Source: an uncultured Bacteroidota bacterium (GTDB lineage: Bacteria > Bacteroidota > Bacteroidia > Bacteroidales > VadinHA17). From it: DNA of 37,182 nucleotides. Below the pieces are notes generated by a model that had not been told where the DNA came from, did not search any database, and saw only the letters and a list, made by a program, of their open reading frames with translations. The translations under genes and the position numbers were made by a program. Shown here one piece after another: positions 1 through 8,262 of the stretch (its first letter is position 1; every line of letters starts with the position of its first letter). The stretch spans positions 1 to 37,182 of the forward strand of contig CAIMVD010000300.1 of NCBI GenBank assembly GCA_903844815.1, written 5' to 3'.

Positions 1-75
1 ATTGATACTGCCATAAAAAATAATCAAAATGTGGTGGAAGCTTTAAGTGTTGTAGCTGCTTATAAAACCAACTGA
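1..75 (+). CDS. C-terminal end of an unidentified gene (partial)
   Basis: An open frame enters from the left edge and stops with TGA at 73-75, giving 24 residues that end in VVAAYKTN. The segment is too short to assign a family, and its start lies outside the window. It could also be a chance open frame, because nothing in such a short stretch proves coding. If real, it would be the last gene before the regulator that starts at 290, and part of the putative integrated element ending at the tRNA-Cys gene. Confidence 0.3.
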   Translation: MDTAIKNNQNVVEALSVVAAYKTN

Positions 76-205
76 TTCACTCTATTATTATTAACTTTAG
101 GCACTCTAGACACTCCTAACTCTAGATCACTGATTAGTTACAATATTTTTAGTGAACATTATTCTTGCACTTTGACCCATAAATTAAAACTTCAACAAAT
201 GGAGG

Positions 206-271
206 TAACGTAACACTTTGCTAAAATTACGTAATATTTTACTATTTTTCAGGATGTTTTTCTTAAATTTG
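206..271 (+). promoter_or_regulatory. Candidate promoter and operator of the CI-like regulator
   Basis: TAAATTTG at 264-271 fits the Bacteroidota -7 consensus TAnnTTTG and lies 18 nt before the start codon at 290. I see no good -33 TTTG at the right distance. Upstream, ACGTAA occurs twice 21 bp apart (208-213 and 229-234). The second copy sits in a perfect 10-bp palindrome, ATTACGTAAT (226-235). Two half-sites about two helical turns apart upstream of a repressor gene suggest autoregulation; this is inference only. Confidence 0.35.
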
Positions 272-289
272 AAGTAAATATTTACTGCT

Positions 290-727
290 ATGACAAAATT
301 GAATATAAACATAACTGAAAATATAAATCGAATTTTCGATGAGTTTTTTGCAAGGGCTATGAATATCTCTGGTATTGCCAAATCAATGGGATATACCTCT
401 TCTTCACAATTACATAATGTTCGAAAGGGGGACAGCATGCTTTCCACGAAAGCAATAGCGGCACTCATACAGAATGCAAATGTGAATCCCACTTATATTT
501 TTTTAGGCACAGGAGATATGTTTCTGACAGAAGAATCAGAATCAGAGAGGTTAAAAAAGGAGAATTTGGAGTTAAGTCGGAAGTTAAAAGAATCCGAACT
601 GTTGATTACAGAGCTAAACGAACGAATTAAGCATCTTGAAAAAAGGAACGCTGACCTTATTGACATTTCGAGTGCTGCTATAAAGTACCATAAAGAGCAT
701 AAGGACGATGAAATAATACCGGAATAA
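290..727 (+). CDS. CI-like helix-turn-helix repressor with C-terminal coiled coil
   Basis: This 145-residue protein has an N-terminal helix-turn-helix region (about residues 18-75) resembling Bacteroidota phage or ICE CI-type repressors, with an AKSMGY...SSSQLHNVRKG recognition segment and NPTYIFLGTGDMF closing the domain. Residues 85-122 are a charged heptad-like stretch rich in Leu, Glu and Lys (SERLKKENLELSRKLKE), which predicts a dimerising coiled coil. No peptidase domain for RecA-triggered cleavage is visible, so it differs from lambda CI. It is inferred to repress genes of an integrated element whose end is at the neighbouring tRNA-Cys. ACGTAA half-sites upstream could be its own operator. 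Exact family and target are unknown. Confidence 0.7.
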   Translation: MTKLNINITENINRIFDEFFARAMNISGIAKSMGYTSSSQLHNVRKGDSMLSTKAIAALIQNANVNPTYIFLGTGDMFLTEESESERLKKENLELSRKLKESELLITELNERIKHLEKRNADLIDISSAAIKYHKEHKDDEIIPE

Positions 728-759
728 AATAAACTGTTCTTTGAATACGATAATTAGTA

Positions 760-850
760 AATTGTTACTATTTCAACTGTAAGTTTTACCGGGAAAGTAA
801 TTGGTTACTATTCAAAACTTGCCCCAAATGCCCCAATAACTGCCCCACAA
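760..850. repeat. Short direct repeats next to tRNA-Cys (possible recombinase arm sites)
   Basis: TGCCCCA occurs three times (820-826, 829-835, 841-847). An imperfect direct repeat, ATTG(G)TTACTATT(T)CAA, occurs at about 761-776 and 800-815. The cluster lies between the CI-like gene and the 3' end of tRNA-Cys. Clusters like this are common at the ends of elements integrated into tRNA genes by tyrosine recombinases, where they bind integrase arms. No integrase gene is in the window, so the role is inferred. Confidence 0.35.
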
Positions 851-851
851 C

Positions 852-882
852 AAAAAAACCCCATTGATAATCAAGGGGTTTT
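852..882 (-). terminator. Intrinsic terminator of tRNA-Cys
   Basis: AAAACCCC (855-862) pairs with GGGGTTTT (875-882), and the inner stem TTGAT/ATCAA extends the hairpin. Read on the minus strand, the stem is followed by a run of seven T (complement of 852-858). It lies 11 nt past the tRNA 3' end. Confidence 0.75.
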
Positions 883-892
883 AGTAGGGTTG

Positions 893-963
893 AGGTCGGT
901 GGCGGATTCGAACCGCCGTAAACGGTTTTGCAGACCGCTACCTAGCCACTCGGTTAACCGACC
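893..963 (-). tRNA. tRNA-Cys (GCA)
   Basis: Read on the minus strand, GGTCGGT (963-957) pairs with ACCGACC (900-894) as a perfect 7-bp acceptor stem, with discriminator U at 893, as expected for tRNA-Cys. The T arm contains GGTTCGAATCC. The anticodon stem-loop CGGTCTGCAAAACCG presents GCA. The gene is 71 nt and CCA is not encoded. Its 3' end faces the putative integrated element at 1-890, the usual orientation for integration into a tRNA gene. Confidence 0.95.
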
Positions 964-1070
964 GATTTAATGGACTGCAAAAATAATAAAAATTTGTTAT
1001 AATCCACAAAAGTCCAATTCAACATTTTTTATTGCCCTCCATGGTTATTTATTCCCCTTTATTCCTTTTT

Positions 1071-1115
1071 AAACGCAGAGGGCGCAGAGGGTCAGGAACT
1101 GAGGACGCAGAGTGA
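1071..1115. repeat. Dispersed intergenic repeat, AACGCAGAGG family
   Basis: AAACGCAGAGG, CGCAG and AGGAACTGAGG-CGC-GAG occur in the same order here and at 25190-25243, both preceded by ATTC-TTTTT. This is a degenerate dispersed repeat in non-coding DNA. A perfect palindrome, TTTACGTAAA (1121-1130), follows. The rest of the gap 964-1206 shows nothing I can assign. Confidence 0.5.
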
Positions 1116-1206
1116 CTTTTTTTACGTAAATTACTTTGCGCTCTCAGTTCTTGTAATGATTTTATTATATTTGATAGTATGGTTTAATCTTTGAAATTTT
1201 CCGATC

Positions 1207-2550
1207 ATGAAGAAACTTCTTTTTATATTCTGCCTTTGCCTCCTTTCAGTCTTCAGTTCTTCTTCGGAGAGTTTTAAAAAACCAGCCGGTGATGACAGCC
1301 TTATCGGCAATCGCTTCCTTACATTCAATGCCGTAATAAGGGTAAACCAGATAGAGGTTTCACGCGACAGGAACGTGGGCAACGACGAACGAAGCCTACA
1401 TACCCCCGCCGTGGTGAAAAAATACCGCGAAGCCATCGAAACAGGCTTCACGGGCGCAAGGATAACCTGGGCCTTCAGCTGGCTTGCCCTTCACGATACA
1501 ACTTCCGATTACAGGAAAATCCGCGAACTGGTGGTCGGATACCTTAATAAATTCGGCGACGAAATTACCTTCATCCCGGGAGCCTACTTCGCAAATGCAT
1601 ATAATTCGTATGAACAGGTAAACCGCGACCTTCGCGACGGCCTCGCCAAAGTCTCTGAAATAGTCGGAAACGGCTATCGCCCCAAAAGCGTTGTTGCCGG
1701 CTTTCTCTCATCTGTAAACCAGCTCTACCTTGCCGAAAAAGAAGGAATCCACGTATGCCAGGGTAACATCTGGAGCCAGTATGCTATCGATAATCAGGAT
1801 GGCGACGGGGCAGTGTCATATCCTTTCTATCCTTCTAAAGAGCATTTCTGCAAACCAGCACAGGGGAAAGATGACTTCATCGACTGCATAAACCTCGACG
1901 GGTGGACCGTTGATTTCCTGGCCGGACGCAGGGAAGGGTTTGCAGATGGGTTTAACAGCAGAATGGGAGTGGGGCCTATTGAGACTCTCGACAAATACGG
2001 ACTGAAAACAGGGGTGGAGGAGATGATTCATTCAACTGCAATCCACTTCGACAAGGGATTTAAACTGAACGGCTTCGCATGGGTTACAAACTGCTGGGAG
2101 GTGTCGCTTCCAATTGATGTTGCAGGATTAACAAAGTGGCTGAGCGAAATTAAGATACGCTGGCCCGATGTGAAATTTATTACCCAGGGTGAGTTTGGCC
2201 TAATCTGGAGAGCACAATACAAAACAAATGATTTTGACTATCGTTTCGTGGAAAAAGGATCCGGAATAGGTGGCTCGGATAAGGATAAGGAGATCAAATG
2301 GTTCATGAACAAGGATTTCCGTCTGGCCTTGTTAATGAATGCCGGAGGAAAGGAGGCGCCAAAGGTCATTGATTTCACGAATTATATTAAGCCTGCAAAG
2401 GAACCTTCCGAAATTACGAGGAGTTGGAGCCTGATGGGTGATATCAATCAGAAACAAACCCGTCCGCAGGACAAACCTGTTCTCCTGAAAGAACTCCCCG
2501 TAGAATCACAGACCCTGATTAAGAAACACTACCCTGAATTATTCAGGTAA
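1207..2550 (+). CDS. DUF3863-type secreted protein, putative carbohydrate-active
   Basis: This 447-residue protein begins with a signal peptide (MKKLLFIFCLCLLSVFSSSS). The segments FNAVIRVNQIEVSRDRN, GARITWAFSWLAL, FIPGAYFANAYN, HVCQGNIWSQYAIDNQDGDG, FIDCINLDGWTVDFL and FDKGFKLNGFAWVTNCWE match my recollection of the Bacteroidota DUF3863 family. That family often carries a second domain (DUF3864), and residues about 300-430 may represent it. The TIM-barrel-like pattern with many Trp, Asp and Glu suggests a polysaccharide-active enzyme, but no activity is established. It precedes a GH20-like gene by 105 bp on the same strand, consistent with a shared glycan role. The start is the only ATG giving a signal peptide. 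Confidence 0.7.
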   Translation: MKKLLFIFCLCLLSVFSSSSESFKKPAGDDSLIGNRFLTFNAVIRVNQIEVSRDRNVGNDERSLHTPAVVKKYREAIETGFTGARITWAFSWLALHDTTSDYRKIRELVVGYLNKFGDEITFIPGAYFANAYNSYEQVNRDLRDGLAKVSEIVGNGYRPKSVVAGFLSSVNQLYLAEKEGIHVCQGNIWSQYAIDNQDGDGAVSYPFYPSKEHFCKPAQGKDDFIDCINLDGWTVDFLAGRREGFADGFNSRMGVGPIETLDKYGLKTGVEEMIHSTAIHFDKGFKLNGFAWVTNCWEVSLPIDVAGLTKWLSEIKIRWPDVKFITQGEFGLIWRAQYKTNDFDYRFVEKGSGIGGSDKDKEIKWFMNKDFRLALLMNAGGKEAPKVIDFTNYIKPAKEPSEITRSWSLMGDINQKQTRPQDKPVLLKELPVESQTLIKKHYPELFR

Positions 2551-2655
2551 GCCTTACGCAATGAAGCAACAGATATTTTTTCCCCCCTTAGTGCCCTTGA
2601 TGAATCCTTGGCGTCCTTTGTGTTTAAACAGAAATATTTAATAAAACAGAAAATA

Positions 2656-3765
2656 ATGATTATCAGACTCTTTCTTTTATACATTTCTCTGTTGATAAGC
2701 GGCATTGCCGTTTCTCAGGTTTCTTCAGAATCCGCGCTGGTAAATAATAGTTTGCCTGTCCGCGGTTTTTGTATCGCCGCTCCCCAGCCCGCCGAGCTTG
2801 ACCGGTTCATTAAATTCATCGACGAAGAACTGGCTCCAAGGATGGTGAATACCCTGATTCTGCGGGTTGATTATAACTATCAGTACGAGAGCCATCCCGA
2901 GCTGCGTAATAAGGTATCATTGTCGAAGACTGAGGTTAAACGGCTTGTTGATGTATGCAGGAAGAATAAAATAGACATAATTCCCCAGGTAAATCTCCTG
3001 GGCCACCAGTCGTGGGCTGAGAAGACTGAGAACCTGCTTAAGGTATATCCTGAGTTCGATGAAACACCTCTTGTTCAAATGCCTGAAAAATACGTCTGGC
3101 CTAATTCCGATGGACTATATTGTAAAAGCTATTGCCCGCTTCACCCCGGAGTTCACAAAATTGTCTTTGAACTGGTGGATGAGATCTGCAAAGTTTTTGA
3201 AGCCAGGGCCTTTCATGCGGGGATGGACGAGGTATTCTATATTGGCGATTCGCAATGCCCGCGATGTGCAGGAAAGGATAAGGCTGACCTGTTTGCCGGG
3301 GAGGTTACCCTGATACGTGACCATCTGGCAGAATCAGGGCGTAAGCTCTGGATCTGGGGCGACCGCCTCATCGACGGGAAGACAACAGGCATGGGGGAGT
3401 GGGAAGCCAGCATGAACGACACGTGGAGAGCCGCTGATCTCATCCCGCGGGATGTAGTCATCTGCGACTGGCATTATGAAAGGCCTGACCAGTCTCCTGT
3501 ATTTTTTGCCATGAAAGGGCTGAGTGTTGTTACCTGTCCGTGGCGAAACGCGGGGAATGCTGTTTTGCAGGTTCAGGATATGATTAAATTCCGTGCTCAT
3601 TCCACTCCCGAAATGAGGGACCGTTTTATGGGAATGGTGCAGACAATCTGGTCGGGAGCCGGGAGTTTTATGAATGAGTTTTACAGCATTGAAAAGAAAC
3701 CTGCCGGTAATAGCCAGGCTGAGTGTTTCAGGGCGATGTTCAATGAAATCAATAAAGAACTTTAG
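2656..3765 (+). CDS. GH20-like secreted glycosidase (beta-N-acetylhexosaminidase-type)
   Basis: The chosen ATG at 2656 gives 369 residues with a signal peptide ending near IAVSQ. An upstream in-frame ATG (2608) would put 16 charged residues ahead of the signal peptide and is less likely. LRVDYNYQYESHPEL, DIIPQVNLLGHQSW and, above all, HAGMDE (187-192) match the GH20 barrel, in which the Asp-Glu pair (D191, E192) stabilises the oxazolinium intermediate and protonates the leaving group. Trp residues in IWGDRL, CDWHYE and TIWSG would line the pocket. It lacks the N-terminal alpha/beta domain of classical hexosaminidases, so the exact substrate is uncertain. CPRC (201-204) may bind metal or form a disulphide. 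Confidence 0.65.
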   Translation: MIIRLFLLYISLLISGIAVSQVSSESALVNNSLPVRGFCIAAPQPAELDRFIKFIDEELAPRMVNTLILRVDYNYQYESHPELRNKVSLSKTEVKRLVDVCRKNKIDIIPQVNLLGHQSWAEKTENLLKVYPEFDETPLVQMPEKYVWPNSDGLYCKSYCPLHPGVHKIVFELVDEICKVFEARAFHAGMDEVFYIGDSQCPRCAGKDKADLFAGEVTLIRDHLAESGRKLWIWGDRLIDGKTTGMGEWEASMNDTWRAADLIPRDVVICDWHYERPDQSPVFFAMKGLSVVTCPWRNAGNAVLQVQDMIKFRAHSTPEMRDRFMGMVQTIWSGAGSFMNEFYSIEKKPAGNSQAECFRAMFNEINKEL

Positions 3766-3814
3766 CGATCGATTACATATGGCACGAATTACAAATTTGC
3801 GCTATCCGGGATCC

Positions 3815-3914
3815 CTTTTTACCACGGAGTTCACGGAGTTTTTAATAAAAGACATCCCCCTGGCCCCCTTCAAAGGGGGAATTAGTCCCTCAGTCCCTCA
3901 GTCCCTGAGTCTTC
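3815..3914. repeat. Convergent intergenic region with hairpin and 8-bp tandem repeat
   Basis: CCCCCT (3864-3869) pairs with AGGGGG (3874-3879). It is followed by AGTCCCTC, AGTCCCTC and AGTCCCTG in tandem (3884-3907). Upstream is CCACGGAGTTCACGGAG, a variant of the window's dispersed repeats. The region lies between the convergent GH20-like and ChaN-like genes and could terminate both, though a clear T-run is lacking. Confidence 0.4.
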
Positions 3915-4784
3915 CTACTTATAGGTTCTGGTCATCGAATTTGGAATGGCTATAACAAAATCGGCCTGACCCATGCCGGCGGAGTCCAGTTTGGTTATAG
4001 TGTCCTGGAGAACTGTTGTAATTGTAACTACTTTAATTGAAGGATTATACTTATTCAGATGCCAGATTATTCCCTGGTGCCTGTCGGAGTGGTAGCTTCC
4101 GTTGTAATGAATGAGCTTAAGCCCGGCACTCCAGTTGTCGGCAATCGATTTGGCCATCGTGGCATCCTTGGCAGCCTGGGCTTTAGGCAGGTTCTCGTTT
4201 GAATGGCCCATGGGACCTCCGCCCATAGAGAGCATATCTTTATAACATGGCAGTTCAGGATCGTAAGCAAAAGGGATCGGAGCAATGTATTTCAGCGCAT
4301 CGGGCGAAAGTTTTGCCAGGGCTTCAAAGCCTCCCGAGGCAATCATCGAGGCATAACGGCGTGGAATATTTGAAGCAATGAACTTTATTTTCTTCTCCTT
4401 TGCAAAGTTCATCAGTGGCTTATAATCTGTGCCGTAATTATTCCATTTTTTAACTTCACTCTCAAACGATGTCTCTTTTATTAAGCCGGCGAGGTATTCA
4501 TTTATAATTAGCTGGTTGTCGGTTTCGAACATCTCGGCAGCAAGAACCAGGTTGGTGCCCTGCATAACGAAAAGATCCTTTGTGAGTTCCAGCTCCAGCC
4601 AGTGGGCAACAGGATTATCGTGAAGTTCACCGAAAAAGATAACATCGGCTTTCTTCGCCTGCTTAATTATATCATCGTAGTCAGCCTTCCTGCCTTCCTC
4701 TGTAAAAATTTTATAGGCAGGCTTGTCCTGTGCAAATGACTGAAGGGAAAAAGCGAGAAGAAATAGCAGGGCAGTAAACTTCAT
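3915..4784 (-). CDS. ChaN-like haem-binding-type lipoprotein or periplasmic protein
   Basis: This 289-residue protein has a signal peptide (MKFTALLFLLAFSLQSFAQ). The core matches the ChaN/DUF399 family of the Tiki-like superfamily: VIFFGELHDNPVAHWLELE near residue 50, LVLAAEMFETDNQ, FIASNIPRRYASMIASGG, and a C-terminal HYNGSYHSDRHQGIIWHL containing the His cluster expected near the haem or metal site. Campylobacter ChaN binds two haems, and a protease-like role is proposed for relatives. The signal peptide ends at SFAQ without a lipobox Cys, so the product is probably soluble periplasmic. It lies downstream of the DUF5916 gene on the same strand, separated by a repeat-containing 187-bp gap. 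Confidence 0.75.
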   Translation of the reverse strand: MKFTALLFLLAFSLQSFAQDKPAYKIFTEEGRKADYDDIIKQAKKADVIFFGELHDNPVAHWLELELTKDLFVMQGTNLVLAAEMFETDNQLIINEYLAGLIKETSFESEVKKWNNYGTDYKPLMNFAKEKKIKFIASNIPRRYASMIASGGFEALAKLSPDALKYIAPIPFAYDPELPCYKDMLSMGGGPMGHSNENLPKAQAAKDATMAKSIADNWSAGLKLIHYNGSYHSDRHQGIIWHLNKYNPSIKVVTITTVLQDTITKLDSAGMGQADFVIAIPNSMTRTYK

Positions 4785-4861
4785 GATTATCGTTTTAAGT
4801 GATTCTTTTATGATGCGTTAAAGAAACAAACAATAATCTTAACTGCAAAGTTCAAATTAAA

Positions 4862-4969
4862 CATAAGCGACTCTGTGTACCTCTGTGGCACCTCCGTGGT
4901 CCTCTGTGTCAGTTCTTATTTATGAGTTACACAGAGAGACACAGAGAAGGCACAGAGAGACACAGAGTT
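4862..4969. repeat. ACACAGAG-type inverted repeat array
   Basis: CTCTGTG-type units on the left (CTCTGTGTACCTCTGTGG, CCTCTGTGTC) face ACACAGAGAGACACAGAG units on the right around a short TCTTATTTATGA centre. The array could fold into a long imperfect stem. A close relative lies at 9374-9476 with the same TAAGTTCTTA-like centre. Both sit between consecutive minus-strand genes. Confidence 0.6.
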
Positions 4970-4971
4970 TG

Positions 4972-7608
4972 TTATCTCAAACCAAACCGGTAACTGAATT
5001 TAATCAGGAATACATTATGTGGCGTATAATTGTCCTTATTAAACAGGTCGCCGATGTCGTCAGAAAAGTTCATTTCTCCCGATCCGTTGTACCCGCTTCG
5101 GGTCTGGCTCCACACAAGGTATACTGATGATCCGGGGTTATATTCCCAACGGATGACCAGGTTTGACAGGAATTCCTGTACGTTGAAATCCATCTTCCCA
5201 AAGCCGTAATCGGTGGTTCCGTCAGCGTCTTCGTCAATGCTGTAATTGTCACCGTCAAAACTGGTCTGGTCAGAGGTATAAGTGTGAAACCGGTCAGGGT
5301 ATTTAGCTGCCATAGGGTCGGTAATATACTTATGATCAAAGTATTTCCCGGTAGCCACGAAAGGCTGTCCCCAATACTGGAATGTGAGATTCGGGCTCAG
5401 GTTCAGGTTCACCCTGAATGAGGTACTTAATGTTCTCCTGTCGATGCTTGCAAAAACATACCTGTCGTTACCGGCATAGTTTGTTTGGGCAACATACTGC
5501 AGGTCTGTATATGACTTGCTGTAGGCAGGGCTGAGTGTGAATACAATATAGTTGGTTGGCTTATAGCTTACACCTGTTTCAAATCCGAGGTTCCATGAGC
5601 TTTTTTCCTTTCCTTCAGAACCAAAGACTGCAAGGTTGAAGGTGATTTTTTTGCGGTTATCTGACATAAATCCCCCACGGAGATTCATTTCAGCCGGGAG
5701 GCGCATCATCGGGCCTCCGCGGAGCATTCCGGTAGAAAGCGAAGAGGTGCTTAGGTTACCCCCTGTCCAGATATTCCAGTAATTTTTAAGGTTGATATTT
5801 CCGTTCCATTCAAAGCCCTTGCCTACCCAGTCGCCGCCAAAATTATGTACGCTGAAAAAGTCTGCATTAAGATTGTAGCTTCTGTAAATGCCTTTGGGAT
5901 CCCACTGGTGGTATCCGACCCAGAGAAGATTAAGAACCTGATCGGCTTCGCGGAGGTATCCAAGGTCGTTGGTTTCAAAGCCGGGTGTTTTCCAGATTGT
6001 TGCGCCCAGGAAGTTCCAGTGCCCGTTCATTTTCATTATCTGCATTCTTCCGCCCGATCCTGCAAGTGATGTCCTGCTTGTGTCATATCTGGCATAATCA
6101 TTGTCGGGCCTCTGATAGTAACGTGCCGACGACAGCTGGGTTTGGCTTATTGCTGATTTTGATCCCTGTACAAGGCTGAATGCTGCATTAAGGTTAAACA
6201 TCCAGCTTTTATCCTTGAAATACTGTGTAAAATCTGCTCCGCCGGTATATGCAGCCTTATGCATATATTTTGCAAGATTGGCGTCGATGTCCCTGTTAGT
6301 GCTTGTAAAGATTCCGCCAATGATTGTCTTGCCCTCATGAAGATCCTTCTGAATGCGTCCTACGAAATAATTCGTCAGCGGCTCTACAGTCTCATATTTC
6401 CTTCCGCCAACTGTATCAATTACAGCTCTTTCCTCTGCTGTCATTGCCTCTACAAAGCCAAGCGAAAGGCCGTCCTGTGTCTTTCCTGTCAGTTTGGCTG
6501 CCCCGAGAATTGAGCTGCTGGTTGGCACATCGGCACTCCATCCTTCCTCAAGGCTGGGATAACCCTGTGGCCGGCGTCCTACACGACGGGAGTAAAAGAG
6601 ATTGTCATTTCCTATGCCTCCGTCGCCTATCCCAAGGCCAAAGTTCGTGATGTTGTTACCCTCAATGAAGAAAGGACGTTTTTCGCTGAAGAAGGTTTCG
6701 TAAGCTGAAAGGTTCACTTCAGACGGGTCTGCTTCAACCTGGCCGAAGTCGGGGTTGATTGTCAGGTCCATCGTCATGTTGTTTGTGACACCTATCTTGG
6801 CATCAATTCCCCCGTTAATTTTTGAGGATTTTCCACTTTCAAGGAATGGATTTCCAGGCACGGCTTCAAAGGTTTCTGCTTTGGCAACAGCATAAGGAGT
6901 AATGTCAAAGATCTTTCGTGGTTTGATCTCTTCCAGTCCCTGAAGTTCCCCGAAAAGATGAACTAATCCGGGAGCCTCTCTGGGGATATGCTGCCAGAAA
7001 GAGGTTTCATTCTTCCTGTAATAGATTCTGGCTATTTCGAGGCCCCAGACTTCGCCCGATTTTTTTTCAAACCTGACCTGGCTGAACGGGATTTTCATCT
7101 CGGCAACCCATCCCTCTTTATTAATTGATGTTTTAACCCACCAGTTTGGGTCCCACGACTGGTCCTCACTCTGGCCGTCGTTTGTGAACATCTGATCATA
7201 TTTCACTCCCGATGAGCTCACTCCAAAAAGGAAACCCGTACGGAGATCATGGAAGCTGTCGAGGATTATTCCCACCAGGTCGCCGTCGACTTCATCGCGC
7301 CTGGTAAGGCGGTTTACGATGCTGTCGGGACATGTGTCGAAAGCCTTAACAGCAACATAAAGATTATCTTCATCAAACAGGATCTTAAACTCGGTTCTTT
7401 GAGAGGCGGGTCTCCCGTTATATGGCTCATTCTGAGTAAAATCATCAACCCAGTCACCAGTTTGCCAGGTCTCTTCATCGAGAATACCATTAATAACCGG
7501 GGGAATTGTAATATGGGTTGCCTTGTATTGTTTTTTTACTGGTTCCTGACCCGCTACGGCAGGTAAAAGCAGGAAAATAATGAGAATGGAAATCAGGTAG
7601 CTTTTCAT
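4972..7608 (-). CDS. DUF5916 protein with N-terminal CBM9-like domain, outer-membrane type
   Basis: This 878-residue protein has a signal peptide (MKSYLISILIIFLLLPAVAGQ). Residues about 32-225 are a CBM9-like beta-sandwich (PPVINGILDEETWQTGDW, FKILFDEDNLYVAVKAFD, GWVAEMKIPFSQVRF). The rest matches DUF5916, including NPDFGQVEADPSEVNLSAYE and FFSEKRPFFIEGN, followed by repeated amphipathic beta-strands ending in FLIKFSYRFGLR, with an aromatic terminus typical of outer-membrane barrels. The family is widespread in Bacteroidota with no firm function; surface glycan handling is a guess from the CBM9-like domain. The stop lies close to the ACACAGAG repeat array. Confidence 0.85.
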   Translation of the reverse strand: MKSYLISILIIFLLLPAVAGQEPVKKQYKATHITIPPVINGILDEETWQTGDWVDDFTQNEPYNGRPASQRTEFKILFDEDNLYVAVKAFDTCPDSIVNRLTRRDEVDGDLVGIILDSFHDLRTGFLFGVSSSGVKYDQMFTNDGQSEDQSWDPNWWVKTSINKEGWVAEMKIPFSQVRFEKKSGEVWGLEIARIYYRKNETSFWQHIPREAPGLVHLFGELQGLEEIKPRKIFDITPYAVAKAETFEAVPGNPFLESGKSSKINGGIDAKIGVTNNMTMDLTINPDFGQVEADPSEVNLSAYETFFSEKRPFFIEGNNITNFGLGIGDGGIGNDNLFYSRRVGRRPQGYPSLEEGWSADVPTSSSILGAAKLTGKTQDGLSLGFVEAMTAEERAVIDTVGGRKYETVEPLTNYFVGRIQKDLHEGKTIIGGIFTSTNRDIDANLAKYMHKAAYTGGADFTQYFKDKSWMFNLNAAFSLVQGSKSAISQTQLSSARYYQRPDNDYARYDTSRTSLAGSGGRMQIMKMNGHWNFLGATIWKTPGFETNDLGYLREADQVLNLLWVGYHQWDPKGIYRSYNLNADFFSVHNFGGDWVGKGFEWNGNINLKNYWNIWTGGNLSTSSLSTGMLRGGPMMRLPAEMNLRGGFMSDNRKKITFNLAVFGSEGKEKSSWNLGFETGVSYKPTNYIVFTLSPAYSKSYTDLQYVAQTNYAGNDRYVFASIDRRTLSTSFRVNLNLSPNLTFQYWGQPFVATGKYFDHKYITDPMAAKYPDRFHTYTSDQTSFDGDNYSIDEDADGTTDYGFGKMDFNVQEFLSNLVIRWEYNPGSSVYLVWSQTRSGYNGSGEMNFSDDIGDLFNKDNYTPHNVFLIKFSYRFGLR

Positions 7609-7737
7609 CTAAACAGGGTTTTGATTTTTTGCTTTAATGACGAATATTATACTAAAGTGTTGCAAAAAAAAAGTGTAAAATATTTAGGCACTCTTTTTTT
7701 AAGGAAGTAAAGAAAGATCACTCAGAAATTAACTGCC

Positions 7738-8232
7738 CTATTCATAGAGCTTTAGAAATTCATATGAATTACCTGAATGTTCAAGAAATTTCATAAAATC
7801 TGATTTTGATACTACCACGGAGGCAGTATTTACATTAGGGTGAAAGGTCAGCCGGTCACATCCGGCAAGTTTTTCATCGATGAAGAGGTGTACGTGATTT
7901 TCGGGATCATTAATTAGCCCGAAGGGGGAAACTGATCCGGGTTCTACACCCAGATATTTCATTAGCCTCTGGTCGGAGGCAAAGGATAGTTTTCCCTGCC
8001 TTAACCGTTGTTCAAGATCCCTTATGTCGAGCTTTGCCAGGTGTTCGAGGATGACAAGGTAGTGCCTGTTTCCCTTATGGTTGCGGAAAAAAATATTCTT
8101 GCATCTCCCGGCATTGTATTCCTTCCAGTGAATAATTGCATCATCAATAGTGGCAAGGGGAGGATGCTCATGATACTCATACTGAATTCCGACTTCCCCG
8201 AAGAGTTCATAAAGTTCTTTCTGTCCTCTCAT
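7738..8232 (-). CDS. ProXp-ala/YbaK-type aminoacyl-tRNA deacylase
   Basis: This 164-residue protein is alignable over its whole length to free-standing prolyl-tRNA editing proteins of the ProX/ProXp-ala group (INS superfamily). EYHEHPPLATIDDA is the N-terminal signature, KNIFFRNHKGNRHYLVIL carries the conserved Lys-Asn, and LGVEPGSVSPFGLIND and TFHPNVNTASVVVSKSDFMKFL complete the fold. Family members hydrolyse Ala mischarged on tRNA-Pro in trans. The substrate of this copy cannot be read from the sequence. It follows rnhA by 30 bp on the same strand and may be co-transcribed with it and marC. Confidence 0.85.
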   Translation of the reverse strand: MRGQKELYELFGEVGIQYEYHEHPPLATIDDAIIHWKEYNAGRCKNIFFRNHKGNRHYLVILEHLAKLDIRDLEQRLRQGKLSFASDQRLMKYLGVEPGSVSPFGLINDPENHVHLFIDEKLAGCDRLTFHPNVNTASVVVSKSDFMKFLEHSGNSYEFLKLYE

Positions 8233-8262
8233 AATTAATGCCCTTTTGAGTAACTTTCAAAA

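Noticed and set aside
184-492. Minus-strand open frame over the CI-like gene start
   Set aside because: Low-complexity hydrophobic translation in antisense to a recognisable HTH gene.
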